From the NCBI GenBank assembly GCA_050173345.1, contig JBFXKW010000008.1, positions 1-64,000 on the forward strand: DNA of 64,000 nucleotides, in the 5' to 3' direction. The notes below the pieces were generated by a model, which saw only the letters and a program-made list of their open reading frames with translations, had not been told where the DNA came from and made no database searches. Below are positions 9,172 through 16,562 of this stretch, piece by piece. A program made the translations under genes and the position numbers. Numbering within the stretch: position 1 is the stretch's first letter; every line of letters begins with the position of its first letter. The stretch is from SHWC01 sp050173345 (GTDB lineage: Bacteria; Pseudomonadota; Alphaproteobacteria; UBA828).

Positions 9172-10026
9172 TCAGCGCTCGACCGGCGCGTCCGGGCGGC
9201 CGCCCCACTCCGTCCACGAGCCGTCATAGACCGCGACGCGCTCGAAGCCGGCCAAGTGCAGCGCGAGCTTGGCGACGCTGGCGGCTATCCCAGAGCCGCA
9301 GCTCGTCACCACCGGCCGCGACGGATCAAGCCCCGCCTCGGCGAAGACGGCGCGCAGCCGCTCGGGCGGCAGGAAGGTCTTGCTCGCGGGGTCGAGCAGC
9401 GCGGGCAGCGGCAGGTTGAGGCTGCCCGGGATGTGCCCGCCGCGCAGGCCCGGCCTGGGCTCGGGCTCGGTGGCGTGGAAGCGCCCGGCCGAGCGCAGGT
9501 CGAGCACCTGCTCCGCGCCGGTCTCCAGATTGGCGCGGAGCTGTTCGAAGCTGCGCACAAGGTCGGCGTCCTTCTCCTTCGCGACATAGCGGGCCGGCGG
9601 CGGCTGTTCTGTGCCTGAAACGACCGGGCGTCCCTCGGCGCGCCATTTGGGCAGGCCGCCATCCAGCACGGCGACCTGCTCGTGCCCGAAGACGCGGAAC
9701 GTCCACCAGACGCGCGCGGCGCCGAGCTGACCCGCGCCGTCATAGACGACGACGCGGTCCCGGTTCGAGATGCCGAGCGCGCCGACGGCTGCGGCGAATT
9801 CGGCCGCGCCCGGCAGCATGTGGGGCAGCGCCGTCGCCTCGTCCGCAACCGCGTCGATGTCGAAGAAGACGGCGCCCGGGAGGTGCGCCTCGCGATGCTC
9901 CGCCGCCGGATCGCGCTGCTCGGCCGGCATGTACCAGGAGCCGTCGACGAGCTTGAGGTCCGGCGCGCCGAGCGCGGCGGCGAGCCATCCGGTGCTGACG
10001 ACGGGGCCGAACGGTTCATCGGTCAT
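9172..10026 (-). CDS. sseA: 3-mercaptopyruvate sulfurtransferase
   Basis: This 284-residue tandem-rhodanese enzyme moves sulfur from 3-mercaptopyruvate to a thiophilic acceptor such as cyanide or a thiol. It opens with VVSTGWLAAALGAPDLKLVDGSWYMP and has the inactive-domain/active-domain layout of the family. The catalytic cysteine is near residue 243 in SCGSGIAAS; the CGSG loop is typical of mercaptopyruvate rather than thiosulfate sulfurtransferases. It runs in the same direction as, and just downstream of, the MmgE/PrpD gene, with a 15-base gap. Confidence 0.92.
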   Translation of the reverse strand: MTDEPFGPVVSTGWLAAALGAPDLKLVDGSWYMPAEQRDPAAEHREAHLPGAVFFDIDAVADEATALPHMLPGAAEFAAAVGALGISNRDRVVVYDGAGQLGAARVWWTFRVFGHEQVAVLDGGLPKWRAEGRPVVSGTEQPPPARYVAKEKDADLVRSFEQLRANLETGAEQVLDLRSAGRFHATEPEPRPGLRGGHIPGSLNLPLPALLDPASKTFLPPERLRAVFAEAGLDPSRPVVTSCGSGIAASVAKLALHLAGFERVAVYDGSWTEWGGRPDAPVER

Positions 10027-10041
10027 GGCGGCAGCCCTGCG

Positions 10042-11397
10042 TCATGCCGCGGCGCGGCGGGTGATCGGCGCGAAGGCGTCGATCACGTCCTCGATCGCGC
10101 CCTCCGGCAGGTTGCCGACGAAGGCTTCGAGCCGGTCATAGGCGACCGCCGGCACGCCTTCCTCGCGCCCGATGCGGCGGATCAGCGCGGAGACCTCGTC
10201 GCGGCTGTAGCTGTAGTCGGCCGCGGTCTTCCTGGCGTGCTCCTCGATCGTGGCGCCGTCCGCGAGCGTGACGGCGACCTTGCAGGAGAGCGTCGGGATG
10301 GCGGGGTCGCTCTCCAGCCTGACGCGCGCGGTCAGGGCGTTGATCGCGGCATCGTCATAGGTGGTCATCAGCGCCATCGTCGGCATGCCGCGCAGCAGCG
10401 GGGCCGCGGCGCAGAACGGGATGCTCATCAGCGTGCCCGAGATGGTGGCGAACGGCCCCTTGGCATCCATGCCGGCATAGCCGGTCTCGAACGGGTTCAT
10501 GCGCACCGTCACGCCCTCGATCGGCCGGTCGCCGACGCGTTCCTTGAGCGCGAGCGCGGCGCCGACCAGCGTCTGGTTGAAGGCGCACACCGGATAGGGC
10601 TTGAAGGCGACGCGCATGGTCGCCCAGTCGCGGCCGAGCCGCGCCGCGAGCGCGCCCACGTCGCACTCCTCGCGGACGAAGGCGCGCACGAAGCCGGCGC
10701 GGCCCTCGATCGGCTGCCGGGCGGAGACCGAGCCCGCGCGCGCCAGCGTGGCGGCGATCAGGCCGTTCCTCGCGGTGACGCCGACCTGGTAGCGCCACTC
10801 GTCGGTGCCTTCGGCGAAGGATTGCAAGAGGCCGCCGGTGAACGAAACCGCGTTAGCGATGGCGGCCTCCATGCGCTCGGGCGGCAATTGCATGAGCCGC
10901 GCGGCGGCGGCCGCCGCCGCGACCGTGCCGTAGAGCGGCGAAGCGCGGAAGCCGGCCGGCGAGGTGACGCGGCCATAGGCGCCTTCGAGCAGGCCGCCCG
11001 CCTCATAGCCCGCGACCAGCGAAGGCAGCAGCCTGTCGAGCGGGTAGCCCTCGGCCTCGATCATCGCGGTGAGCAGCGGGATGACGATCGCGCCGATATG
11101 CGCGGCGCCGCAGGTATCCTCCTGGGCGCGGCCGTGAAACAGGGCGGCATTGGCGAGCGCGGCGCCCGGCACCGTGCTCCGCCTGCCGTCGCCGAGCAGG
11201 GTGGCGCCCTCAGCCCGCAGGCCGTCGAGCGCGAGCGCAGTCTCGCGCGCGATGGGCGCGTAAGGCGTCGCATGGCAGCCGAGCGCGATGCCATAGCCGT
11301 TGAGCAGGCAGGCGCGCGCCTTCTCCATCACCTCGGGCGGAATCGTACGCTCGTCGAGCTCGCACAGGAATGCGGCGATCGTGGCGGTGAGGCTCAT
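10042..11397 (-). CDS. MmgE/PrpD family protein
   Basis: This 451-residue protein belongs to the MmgE/PrpD family, which includes 2-methylcitrate dehydratase and cis-aconitate decarboxylase. Typical segments are RACLLNGYGIALG, a central VGVTARNGLIAATLARAG, and AFKPYPVCAFNQTLVGAAL (equivalent to the family's KxYPxC motif). The frame continues upstream to 11472, but that part is encoded by the palindromic repeat at 11442-11527, so ATG 11397 is preferred. PrpE and a CoA-transferase nearby make propionate metabolism tempting, but prpB/prpC are absent and the substrate is unproven. Confidence 0.85.
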   Translation of the reverse strand: MSLTATIAAFLCELDERTIPPEVMEKARACLLNGYGIALGCHATPYAPIARETALALDGLRAEGATLLGDGRRSTVPGAALANAALFHGRAQEDTCGAAHIGAIVIPLLTAMIEAEGYPLDRLLPSLVAGYEAGGLLEGAYGRVTSPAGFRASPLYGTVAAAAAAARLMQLPPERMEAAIANAVSFTGGLLQSFAEGTDEWRYQVGVTARNGLIAATLARAGSVSARQPIEGRAGFVRAFVREECDVGALAARLGRDWATMRVAFKPYPVCAFNQTLVGAALALKERVGDRPIEGVTVRMNPFETGYAGMDAKGPFATISGTLMSIPFCAAAPLLRGMPTMALMTTYDDAAINALTARVRLESDPAIPTLSCKVAVTLADGATIEEHARKTAADYSYSRDEVSALIRRIGREEGVPAVAYDRLEAFVGNLPEGAIEDVIDAFAPITRRAAA

Positions 11398-11441
11398 GGC
11401 GTCGTCCCTTTCTGTGGCGCGTAAGGCGCCACTACACAGAT

Positions 11442-11527
11442 CGTCATGGCCCGGCTTGACCGGGCCATCCATCGCGCAGCGAGCACGTTGCCGACATGGA
11501 TGCCCCGGTCAAGCCGGGGCATGACGA
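11442..11527. repeat. Palindromic intergenic repeat pair (CGTCATGGCCCGGCTTGACC family)
   Basis: CGTCATGGCCCGGCTTGACC-GGGCCATCCA is followed about 25 bases on by its near reverse complement (TGGATGCCCCGGTCAAGCCGGGGCATGACGA). Each arm is also a hairpin (GGCCCGG...CCGGGCC). Related units occur at 19226-19530, 35108-35266 and 52812-52915. Confidence 0.8.
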
Positions 11528-11555
11528 GTCTAATACAACGCGGCTCGTCGCGTCT

Positions 11556-13052
11556 TCACGTCTTCCCCGCGAACTCGGCGCGCAGCGTGCGCTTCAGGAC
11601 CTTGCCGGACGGGTTGCGCGGCAGCGAGTCGCGCAAGTGCAGCTCGCGCGGCACCTTGAAGCCTGCGAGGTGGGCGCGGCAATGGCGCTCCAGCACGGCG
11701 AAGTCGAGCGCAGCACCCGGCTTCGGCACCACGATCGCGACCGGGCGCTCGCCCCAGCGCTCGTCCGGCAGGCCGATCACGGCAACGTCCTGCACCTCGC
11801 CCATCTGGTAGATCACCCGCTCGACCTCGGAGGAGGCGATGTTCTCGCCGCCCGAGATGATCATGTCTTTCTTGCGGTCGGTCAGGAACAGGAAGCCGTC
11901 CGCATCGAGATAGCCGACGTCGCCGGTGCGGAACCAGTCGCCGAAGAAGCTCGCCGCGGTCTTCTCCGCGTCCTTCCAATAGCCCTTGGTGACCTTGGGG
12001 CCGCGCAGGCAGATCTCGCCTTCCGCGCCGGGCGGCAGGGCCTCGCCCGCCTCGTTCCGAATCTCGATCTCGACATGGGCGAGCGCACGGCCCGTCGAGC
12101 CGATCTTCTCGATCTCGCGGCCCGGCTCCATCAGCGTGTCGCCGCTGCACGATTCGGTGAGGCCGTAGCCGTCGATATAACGCGCGTTCTTGAACAGGGA
12201 GGAGAACGCCCGGATGCGCGATTCCGGCGTCTTCTCGCCGCCGCCGATGGTCCATCTGAAGCTCGACAGGTCGTAGCGCTCGCGGCCGTCGAGCGCGAGG
12301 AGCTGGCCGGTCATCACCGGCGCGAGCCAGGCGCAGGTCAGGCGCTCGGCCTCGATCGAGGCAAGCGCGCGGGCGGCGTCAAACTCGCGGTGGATGCACA
12401 GCGTGCCGCCGACCCAGAGCACGGCGACGCCCGGCAGGTCGAAGGCGCCGACATGATAGAGCGGCCCGACCATGAGCAGCCGGTCAGACGCACTCAAGCC
12501 CAGCGCGATGACGTGATCCATGCACTTCCAGTAGAAGTTTTCGTAGGAGTGCATGACGCCCTTGGGCCGGTCGGTCGTGCCCGAGGTATACATGAGGCGG
12601 AACAGATCGGCCGGCTGCCGCGCCGCGGTCGGGGGTATCGGCGCATCGCCCGTGAGGTTCCGCGTGTCGCGCTGCGCCGCGCGGTCGAGATAGGCGACTT
12701 CGCAAAGCCCGTCGACGGTCGCGCGGAACTCCTCATCGGCAAGCAGCAGCTTCGCCTCCGCGTTGCCGAGGACGTAGCCCACCTCGTCGCGCGCCAGGCG
12801 ATAGTTGACGGGCAGGAACACCGCGCCGAGATGGCTCGTCGCGAACGCGGCCTCGATGAAGGCCGCGCTGTTCTTCATGAACGCCGCGACCACGTCGCCC
12901 GGCCCGATGCCGCGCGCGGCGAGCCAGCCGGCAAGCCGCCCGATGCGCCGATCGAGCGCGGCGTAGCTGACGCGCTGGTCCTCGTAGATCAGCGCGAGCC
13001 GGGACGGCTCGCGCGCCGCATGGTAGCGGATGAAGGCGCTCAGATTGACCAC
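11556..13052 (-). CDS. Fatty-acid/acyl-CoA synthetase (AMP-forming)
   Basis: This 498-residue ANL-superfamily ligase resembles fadD3/medium-chain acyl-CoA synthetases. The usual blocks are present: AFMKNSAAFIEAAFATSHLGAVF, the ATP motif MYTSGTTDRPKG, DGYGLTES, WFRTGDVGYLDADG and the C-terminal SGKVLKR with the catalytic lysine. The ATP loop has Asp where Gly is usual (TTG-x-PKG), which could weaken activity. I chose GTG 13052, which precedes the conserved NLSAFIRYHA opening and has GAGG 8 bases upstream; the longer open frame overlaps the divergent alcohol dehydrogenase. Confidence 0.87.
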   Translation of the reverse strand: MVNLSAFIRYHAAREPSRLALIYEDQRVSYAALDRRIGRLAGWLAARGIGPGDVVAAFMKNSAAFIEAAFATSHLGAVFLPVNYRLARDEVGYVLGNAEAKLLLADEEFRATVDGLCEVAYLDRAAQRDTRNLTGDAPIPPTAARQPADLFRLMYTSGTTDRPKGVMHSYENFYWKCMDHVIALGLSASDRLLMVGPLYHVGAFDLPGVAVLWVGGTLCIHREFDAARALASIEAERLTCAWLAPVMTGQLLALDGRERYDLSSFRWTIGGGEKTPESRIRAFSSLFKNARYIDGYGLTESCSGDTLMEPGREIEKIGSTGRALAHVEIEIRNEAGEALPPGAEGEICLRGPKVTKGYWKDAEKTAASFFGDWFRTGDVGYLDADGFLFLTDRKKDMIISGGENIASSEVERVIYQMGEVQDVAVIGLPDERWGERPVAIVVPKPGAALDFAVLERHCRAHLAGFKVPRELHLRDSLPRNPSGKVLKRTLRAEFAGKT

Positions 13053-13139
13053 GAGCCGAACCTCGTTGACCGCGGGAGCGCACCGTTTTATTCCCGAGCT
13101 TCGGCGCAGCGCAACCGACACTTGGTAGAGGAGCAGGCG

Positions 13140-14306
13140 ATGCTGACCGGCAAGTACGAGTTCCTGACGCAGGACCGGGTGGTGTTCGGGCGGCCGGCGG
13201 CGGAGGCCGTGCTCGAGCAGGCCGAGCTCTACCGCGCCCGGAAGGTCTTCATCGTCTCGAGCAAGACGCTGAGCCGCAAGACCGACGTGATCGAGACGAT
13301 GCAGAAGGCGCTCGGCGCGCGCTATGCCGGGCGGTTCGACGAGACCGTACAGCACGTGCCGCGCGAGAGCGTGATCGCCTGCGCCGAGGCGGTGCGCCGC
13401 GCCGAGCCCGACCTGATCCTCACGGTCGGCGGCGGCACGCCGATCGACACGGTCAAGGTCGTGCTGGTCTGCCTCGCCGAGAACGTGCGCGACGTCAATA
13501 CGCTCGGCGAGTACCGGGTACAGGTGAGGCCCGACGGCTCGCGCCATGTGCCGTCAGTCGGCAAGCCGCCGTTGCGCCAGATCATCGTGCCGACCACGCT
13601 GTCCGCCGCCGAGTTCTCCAATCTCGGCGGCTGCACCGACCTCTCCCGCAAGGTGAAGGACCTCTATACCGGGCGCGAGATCGGCGGGCTGGTCGCCATC
13701 CTCGACCCGCGGGTGACCGTGCACACGCCGGCCTGGCTCTGGCTCTCGACCGGCATCCGCGCCGTCGACCACGCGGTCGAGACGGTGTGCTCGCGAGCGC
13801 CACAGCCCTTCACGGACGCGACCTGCCTGCATGCGCTCGGCATGCTCAACCGCTCGCTCCGGCGCAACCTCGCCGCGCCCGACGATCTCGACGCAAGGCT
13901 CGAGAGCCAGCTCGGCGCCTGGCTCGCCTCGACGGGCTTAGGCCGCGTCGAATGGGGCGCGAGCCACGGCATCGGCCATCAGCTCGGCGCGGTCGCCGAC
14001 GTGCCGCACGGCCATACGAGCTGCGTCATGCTGCCGAGCGTGCTGCGCTACAACAAGCCGGCCAATGCCGAGCGGCAGAAGCTCATCGCCGCCGCCATGG
14101 GCCGCCCGGACGACGAGACGGCCGACGTCGTGGCCGAGCTGGTCGCCGCGCTCGGCATGCCGCGGAGCCTGCGCGAGGTCGGCGTGAAGAAGGAGCACTA
14201 CGACTTCATCGCCAACGGCGCGATGCAGAACATGATGGTGCGCTCCAACCCGCGCGCCATCGACGCCCCGGCGCAGGTGAAGGAAATCCTCGATCTCGCT
14301 TGGTAG
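13140..14306 (+). CDS. Iron-containing alcohol dehydrogenase / maleylacetate-reductase-like
   Basis: This 388-residue group III (Fe-type) dehydrogenase binds NAD(P)H through the VGGGTPIDTVK loop. Metal ligands are readable: Asp and His in GIRAVDHAVE, then His residues in WGASHGIGHQLG and DVPHGHTSC. Start ATG 13140 has AGAGGAGCAGG just upstream. It is divergent from the acyl-CoA synthetase gene (87 bases between starts), so the two may share control. Substrate (alcohol, maleylacetate or hydroxy acid) is not determined. Confidence 0.88.
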   Translation: MLTGKYEFLTQDRVVFGRPAAEAVLEQAELYRARKVFIVSSKTLSRKTDVIETMQKALGARYAGRFDETVQHVPRESVIACAEAVRRAEPDLILTVGGGTPIDTVKVVLVCLAENVRDVNTLGEYRVQVRPDGSRHVPSVGKPPLRQIIVPTTLSAAEFSNLGGCTDLSRKVKDLYTGREIGGLVAILDPRVTVHTPAWLWLSTGIRAVDHAVETVCSRAPQPFTDATCLHALGMLNRSLRRNLAAPDDLDARLESQLGAWLASTGLGRVEWGASHGIGHQLGAVADVPHGHTSCVMLPSVLRYNKPANAERQKLIAAAMGRPDDETADVVAELVAALGMPRSLREVGVKKEHYDFIANGAMQNMMVRSNPRAIDAPAQVKEILDLAW

Positions 14307-14364
14307 CCGCCAAACGTTCTGCGAACGCGAATTAGACGCAGCTTAGTTCCGGGACAGTCCTTCC

Positions 14365-14407
14365 CAATCGACGGCATGGGCGGCTCGAATCCCGCCCAAG
14401 TCGATTG
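14365..14407. repeat. Two-level stem-loop with a T-arm-like tip
   Basis: Outer stem CAATCGAC/GTCGATTG (8 bp), an asymmetric internal loop, and an inner stem GGGCGG/CCGCCC closing over CTCGAATC. The tip resembles a tRNA T-arm, but no cloverleaf or CCA end is present. It may be a terminator-like structure for the alcohol dehydrogenase gene or a remnant of a tRNA 3' end. Confidence 0.4.
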
Positions 14408-14587
14408 AAGCAGAGCGGATTTCACGCGTAGAATAATTTACATGGGGCGTCCGTTCCGATCGTTTCCGGTCCGGGCGCGGCCTGTGGATGGTCGGCGCAA
14501 CCCTGCGGGACCGTCATGGCATGGCCTGCGCACGGCCCGGGGTGTCATCCGTCAAATGTTATATGCGATTACATTGGATCGGGCGTT

Positions 14588-14606
14588 CTGTTAAATTGTT
14601 GAACAG
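14588..14606. promoter_or_regulatory. Operator-like imperfect palindrome upstream of the LuxR pair
   Basis: CTGTTAAATTGTTGAACAG is symmetric at 14 of 19 positions (CTGTT-x-AA ... TT-x-AACAG). Its length and symmetry resemble lux-type boxes, and it is 78 bases upstream of the LuxR-type gene. No factor is assigned. Confidence 0.35.
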
Positions 14607-14637
14607 GATTTGGTGCGATGCCGGCACCGCCGGCGTG

Positions 14638-14660
14638 AGCCGACCCGAAGCGGGTCGGCT
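14638..14660 (+). promoter_or_regulatory. Perfect 10-3-10 hairpin before the first LuxR-type gene
   Basis: AGCCGACCCG-AAG-CGGGTCGGCT ends 23 bases before the chosen start codon. In RNA it would form a very stable hairpin next to the ribosome binding site; in DNA it could be an operator. Confidence 0.45.
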
Positions 14661-14683
14661 GCCCGATGGGTCGAGGACTGGAC

Positions 14684-15514
14684 ATGGAAGGCCGCCCCTA
14701 CCCGACCGACACCCTTTTCGAGTTCCTCAAGGCCGTCGAGGGGGAAACCGATTTCGACGGCATCAGCGCCGCCCTCGTGTGCTACCTGGAGCGCGAAGGG
14801 CTCGGCGGCTTCTCGCTGCGGATCGGCGATGACGGCGCGCCCGTCGTCGACGGGCGGCCGCTCCTGAGCGTCTCGACCTATCCGGAGGAGTGGGAGCGGC
14901 ACTTCCACGCACACAACTATTTCGTGACCTCGCCGGTCTACAGGTTCGCCCGCCTCCTGCAGCGCCCCTTCAACTGGTTCGAGGTGCTGGCGCAGCCCTG
15001 GATCAGCAAAGTCGATAGGCGCCCCTTCGAGGAGGCGAATGAATTCGGCATCGGCTTCGGGGTTTCCATCCCGATCCACACGCCGGATGGCCGCGAGGGC
15101 GTGTTCACGGCGACCTCCGACCCGAGCCACGACCCGACCGCCGACATGATCCGCACCAAGGCGGAGGTGGCCCACCTGCTCGGCCTCGCCTTCTTCGAGA
15201 TCACCGAACCGCTCATCGCCGCGCGGCAGCACGCGCCCGACGGCGCCGGGCCGGCAGACGGCCATGCCAACGACAACGCGCCGCCTGTGGACGCCCCTAC
15301 GCTCGACTGGCGCGGCAAGGGCCTCACCGTGTTCGAGCGCGACTGCCTCGCCTGGGGTGCGGTCGGGCTGACCGACTGGGTGATCTCGGAGCGCTTCCGC
15401 TTCCCCGAGGCGATGGTCCGGTGCGCCCTCGAATCCGCCCGCATCAAGCTGGGTGCCGGGTCGCGCACCCATGCCGTGGTGAAGGCCATCGTGAACGACC
15501 TGGTCGCGATCTGA
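14684..15514 (+). CDS. LuxR-type regulator (solo), altered ligand pocket
   Basis: This 276-residue protein has an N-terminal autoinducer-binding-like domain and a C-terminal LuxR-type HTH (LTVFERDCLAWGAVGL...KLGAGSRTHAVVKAI). Aligned to TraR numbering, Trp57 and Trp85 (FNWFEV) and Pro71 are kept, but Tyr61 is Phe and the ligand-binding Asp70 is Ser (FVTSPV). A classical acyl-homoserine lactone is therefore doubtful. Start ATG 14684 has GAGG 7 bases upstream; ATG 14666 is an alternative. A second LuxR-type gene follows, and no luxI is present. Confidence 0.8.
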   Translation: MEGRPYPTDTLFEFLKAVEGETDFDGISAALVCYLEREGLGGFSLRIGDDGAPVVDGRPLLSVSTYPEEWERHFHAHNYFVTSPVYRFARLLQRPFNWFEVLAQPWISKVDRRPFEEANEFGIGFGVSIPIHTPDGREGVFTATSDPSHDPTADMIRTKAEVAHLLGLAFFEITEPLIAARQHAPDGAGPADGHANDNAPPVDAPTLDWRGKGLTVFERDCLAWGAVGLTDWVISERFRFPEAMVRCALESARIKLGAGSRTHAVVKAIVNDLVAI

Positions 15515-15677
15515 CCGAAGGCGCCACGCGGCCCTCGGCCGCGGCCCGATCTGCCCTAAATTTCCTTCGAAAATCATGCTTGTGCGGCCCTTCGGGGCCG
15601 GCCCATTGAGTTGTGTACGAACGAATCTAGGTATCACTATAGGGGACCGCCTGACAGCGTGTGCGGGGGGAGCCGTC
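15515..15677. other. Intergenic spacer of the LuxR pair with UUCG-tetraloop hairpin
   Basis: A CGGCCC-TTCG-GGGCCG hairpin (15585-15600) lies after the first gene. It is followed by an AT-rich stretch with a plausible promoter (TTGTGT at 15611-15616, CACTAT at 15635-15640, 18-base spacer), suggesting the second LuxR-type gene can be transcribed on its own. Confidence 0.4.
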
Positions 15678-16487
15678 ATGAAGACGGAAGCGTTTGACGA
15701 GGTGAACAATTTCCTGGCCTCGACCCGGGCCTCGGAAGACCCGATCGCTATCGGCCGCCAGTTCGACGCCTGTCTGCGCCGGCACGGCCTCGGCGATTTC
15801 TGCCTGGATATCGTGGACGGAGAAATCGACGACCCGAGCAAGATCTCGGGCCTCTGGAACTGCCCGACGGGTTGGGTCGAGCGCTATTTCCGTTGCGGCT
15901 ATGTGTATGTCGACCCGCTGATCGCCGTGGGCCGGCGGCAGCGGCGGCTCTTCAACTGGTTCGAGCTCGTCGCGCGCTACGAGCTGGCCGAGCCGGCATG
16001 GCGCATGCTGCGCGACGCCGCGGCGTTCGGCATGGGCATCGGCGCGACCATCCCGATCCACGGCCCCGACGGCCGCTATGCCATCGTCTCGATCGCGGCC
16101 GACCAGGAGGCGGACCCGACGGCGGATGCCATCCGCATTCACGCGCCGCTCCTCGACATGCTGTCCTACTCGCTCTACGACCGGACCGCCCACCTGATTC
16201 ACGGCCGCCAGCTCCACCTCGACCAGCCATGCGAGCCCGCCACACCAGCGCGCGATGCCGGGTTCGACTTAGCCGCCGATCCGGTGGTGCCGTTCCTGTC
16301 GCGCGTCGAGCTCGACTGCCTGGCCTGGATCACCTGCGGGCTGACGGTCTGGGACGTCTCCGAGCGCATCGGCGCGAGCGCGGCGTACACGCGGCGCCTG
16401 CTCGCCGGCGCCGAGCACAGGCTGGCCGCCTCGAGCCCGACGCACGCGATGGTGCGCGCCCTCGACCTCGGCATGCTGCGGCCCTAG
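15678..16487 (+). CDS. LuxR-type regulator (solo), intact signal-pocket residues
   Basis: This 269-residue paralogue of the upstream gene keeps the key TraR-type pocket residues: Trp57 and Tyr61 (WVERYF), Asp70-Pro71 (YVDPL), Trp85 (FNWFEL) and a glycine near position 113 (GMGIGATIP). Its C-terminal HTH (LSRVELDCLAWITCGLTVWDVSERIGAS...) is divergent and lacks the usual TV-x-x-H recognition-helix pattern. It may sense a homoserine-lactone-like signal made elsewhere. ATG 15678 has a G-rich ribosome binding site (CGGGGGGAG). No synthase gene is nearby. Confidence 0.82.
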   Translation: MKTEAFDEVNNFLASTRASEDPIAIGRQFDACLRRHGLGDFCLDIVDGEIDDPSKISGLWNCPTGWVERYFRCGYVYVDPLIAVGRRQRRLFNWFELVARYELAEPAWRMLRDAAAFGMGIGATIPIHGPDGRYAIVSIAADQEADPTADAIRIHAPLLDMLSYSLYDRTAHLIHGRQLHLDQPCEPATPARDAGFDLAADPVVPFLSRVELDCLAWITCGLTVWDVSERIGASAAYTRRLLAGAEHRLAASSPTHAMVRALDLGMLRP

Positions 16488-16562
16488 CGCCAAACGATTT
16501 GCAAGCGGAAGACCGATCGGCTTGACTGTCGGCCGACCGCCGTTCGCATGTGGCATGAGCCA

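Larger units (their letters stand above)
14307..14683. other. 377-nt intergenic region with several palindromes
   Basis: No gene is supported. The region is AT-richer than its surroundings and holds a long stem-loop (14365-14407), an operator-like palindrome (14588-14606) and a perfect 10-3-10 hairpin (14638-14660) just before the first LuxR-type gene. Confidence 0.6.

Noticed and set aside
10042..11397. A methylcitrate (prp) operon
   Set aside because: An MmgE/PrpD protein and a PrpE-like enzyme are present, but they are 5 kb apart on opposite strands and prpB/prpC are absent.
11398..11472. N-terminal extension of the MmgE/PrpD frame
   Set aside because: It is encoded by the palindromic repeat at 11442-11527; family similarity begins at the ATG at 11397.
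14378..14407. A tRNA gene
   Set aside because: Only a T-arm-like hairpin is present; there are no D or anticodon arms and no CCA end.
14684..16487. A complete quorum-sensing (luxI/luxR) locus
   Set aside because: No gene resembling an acyl-homoserine-lactone synthase occurs anywhere in the window.
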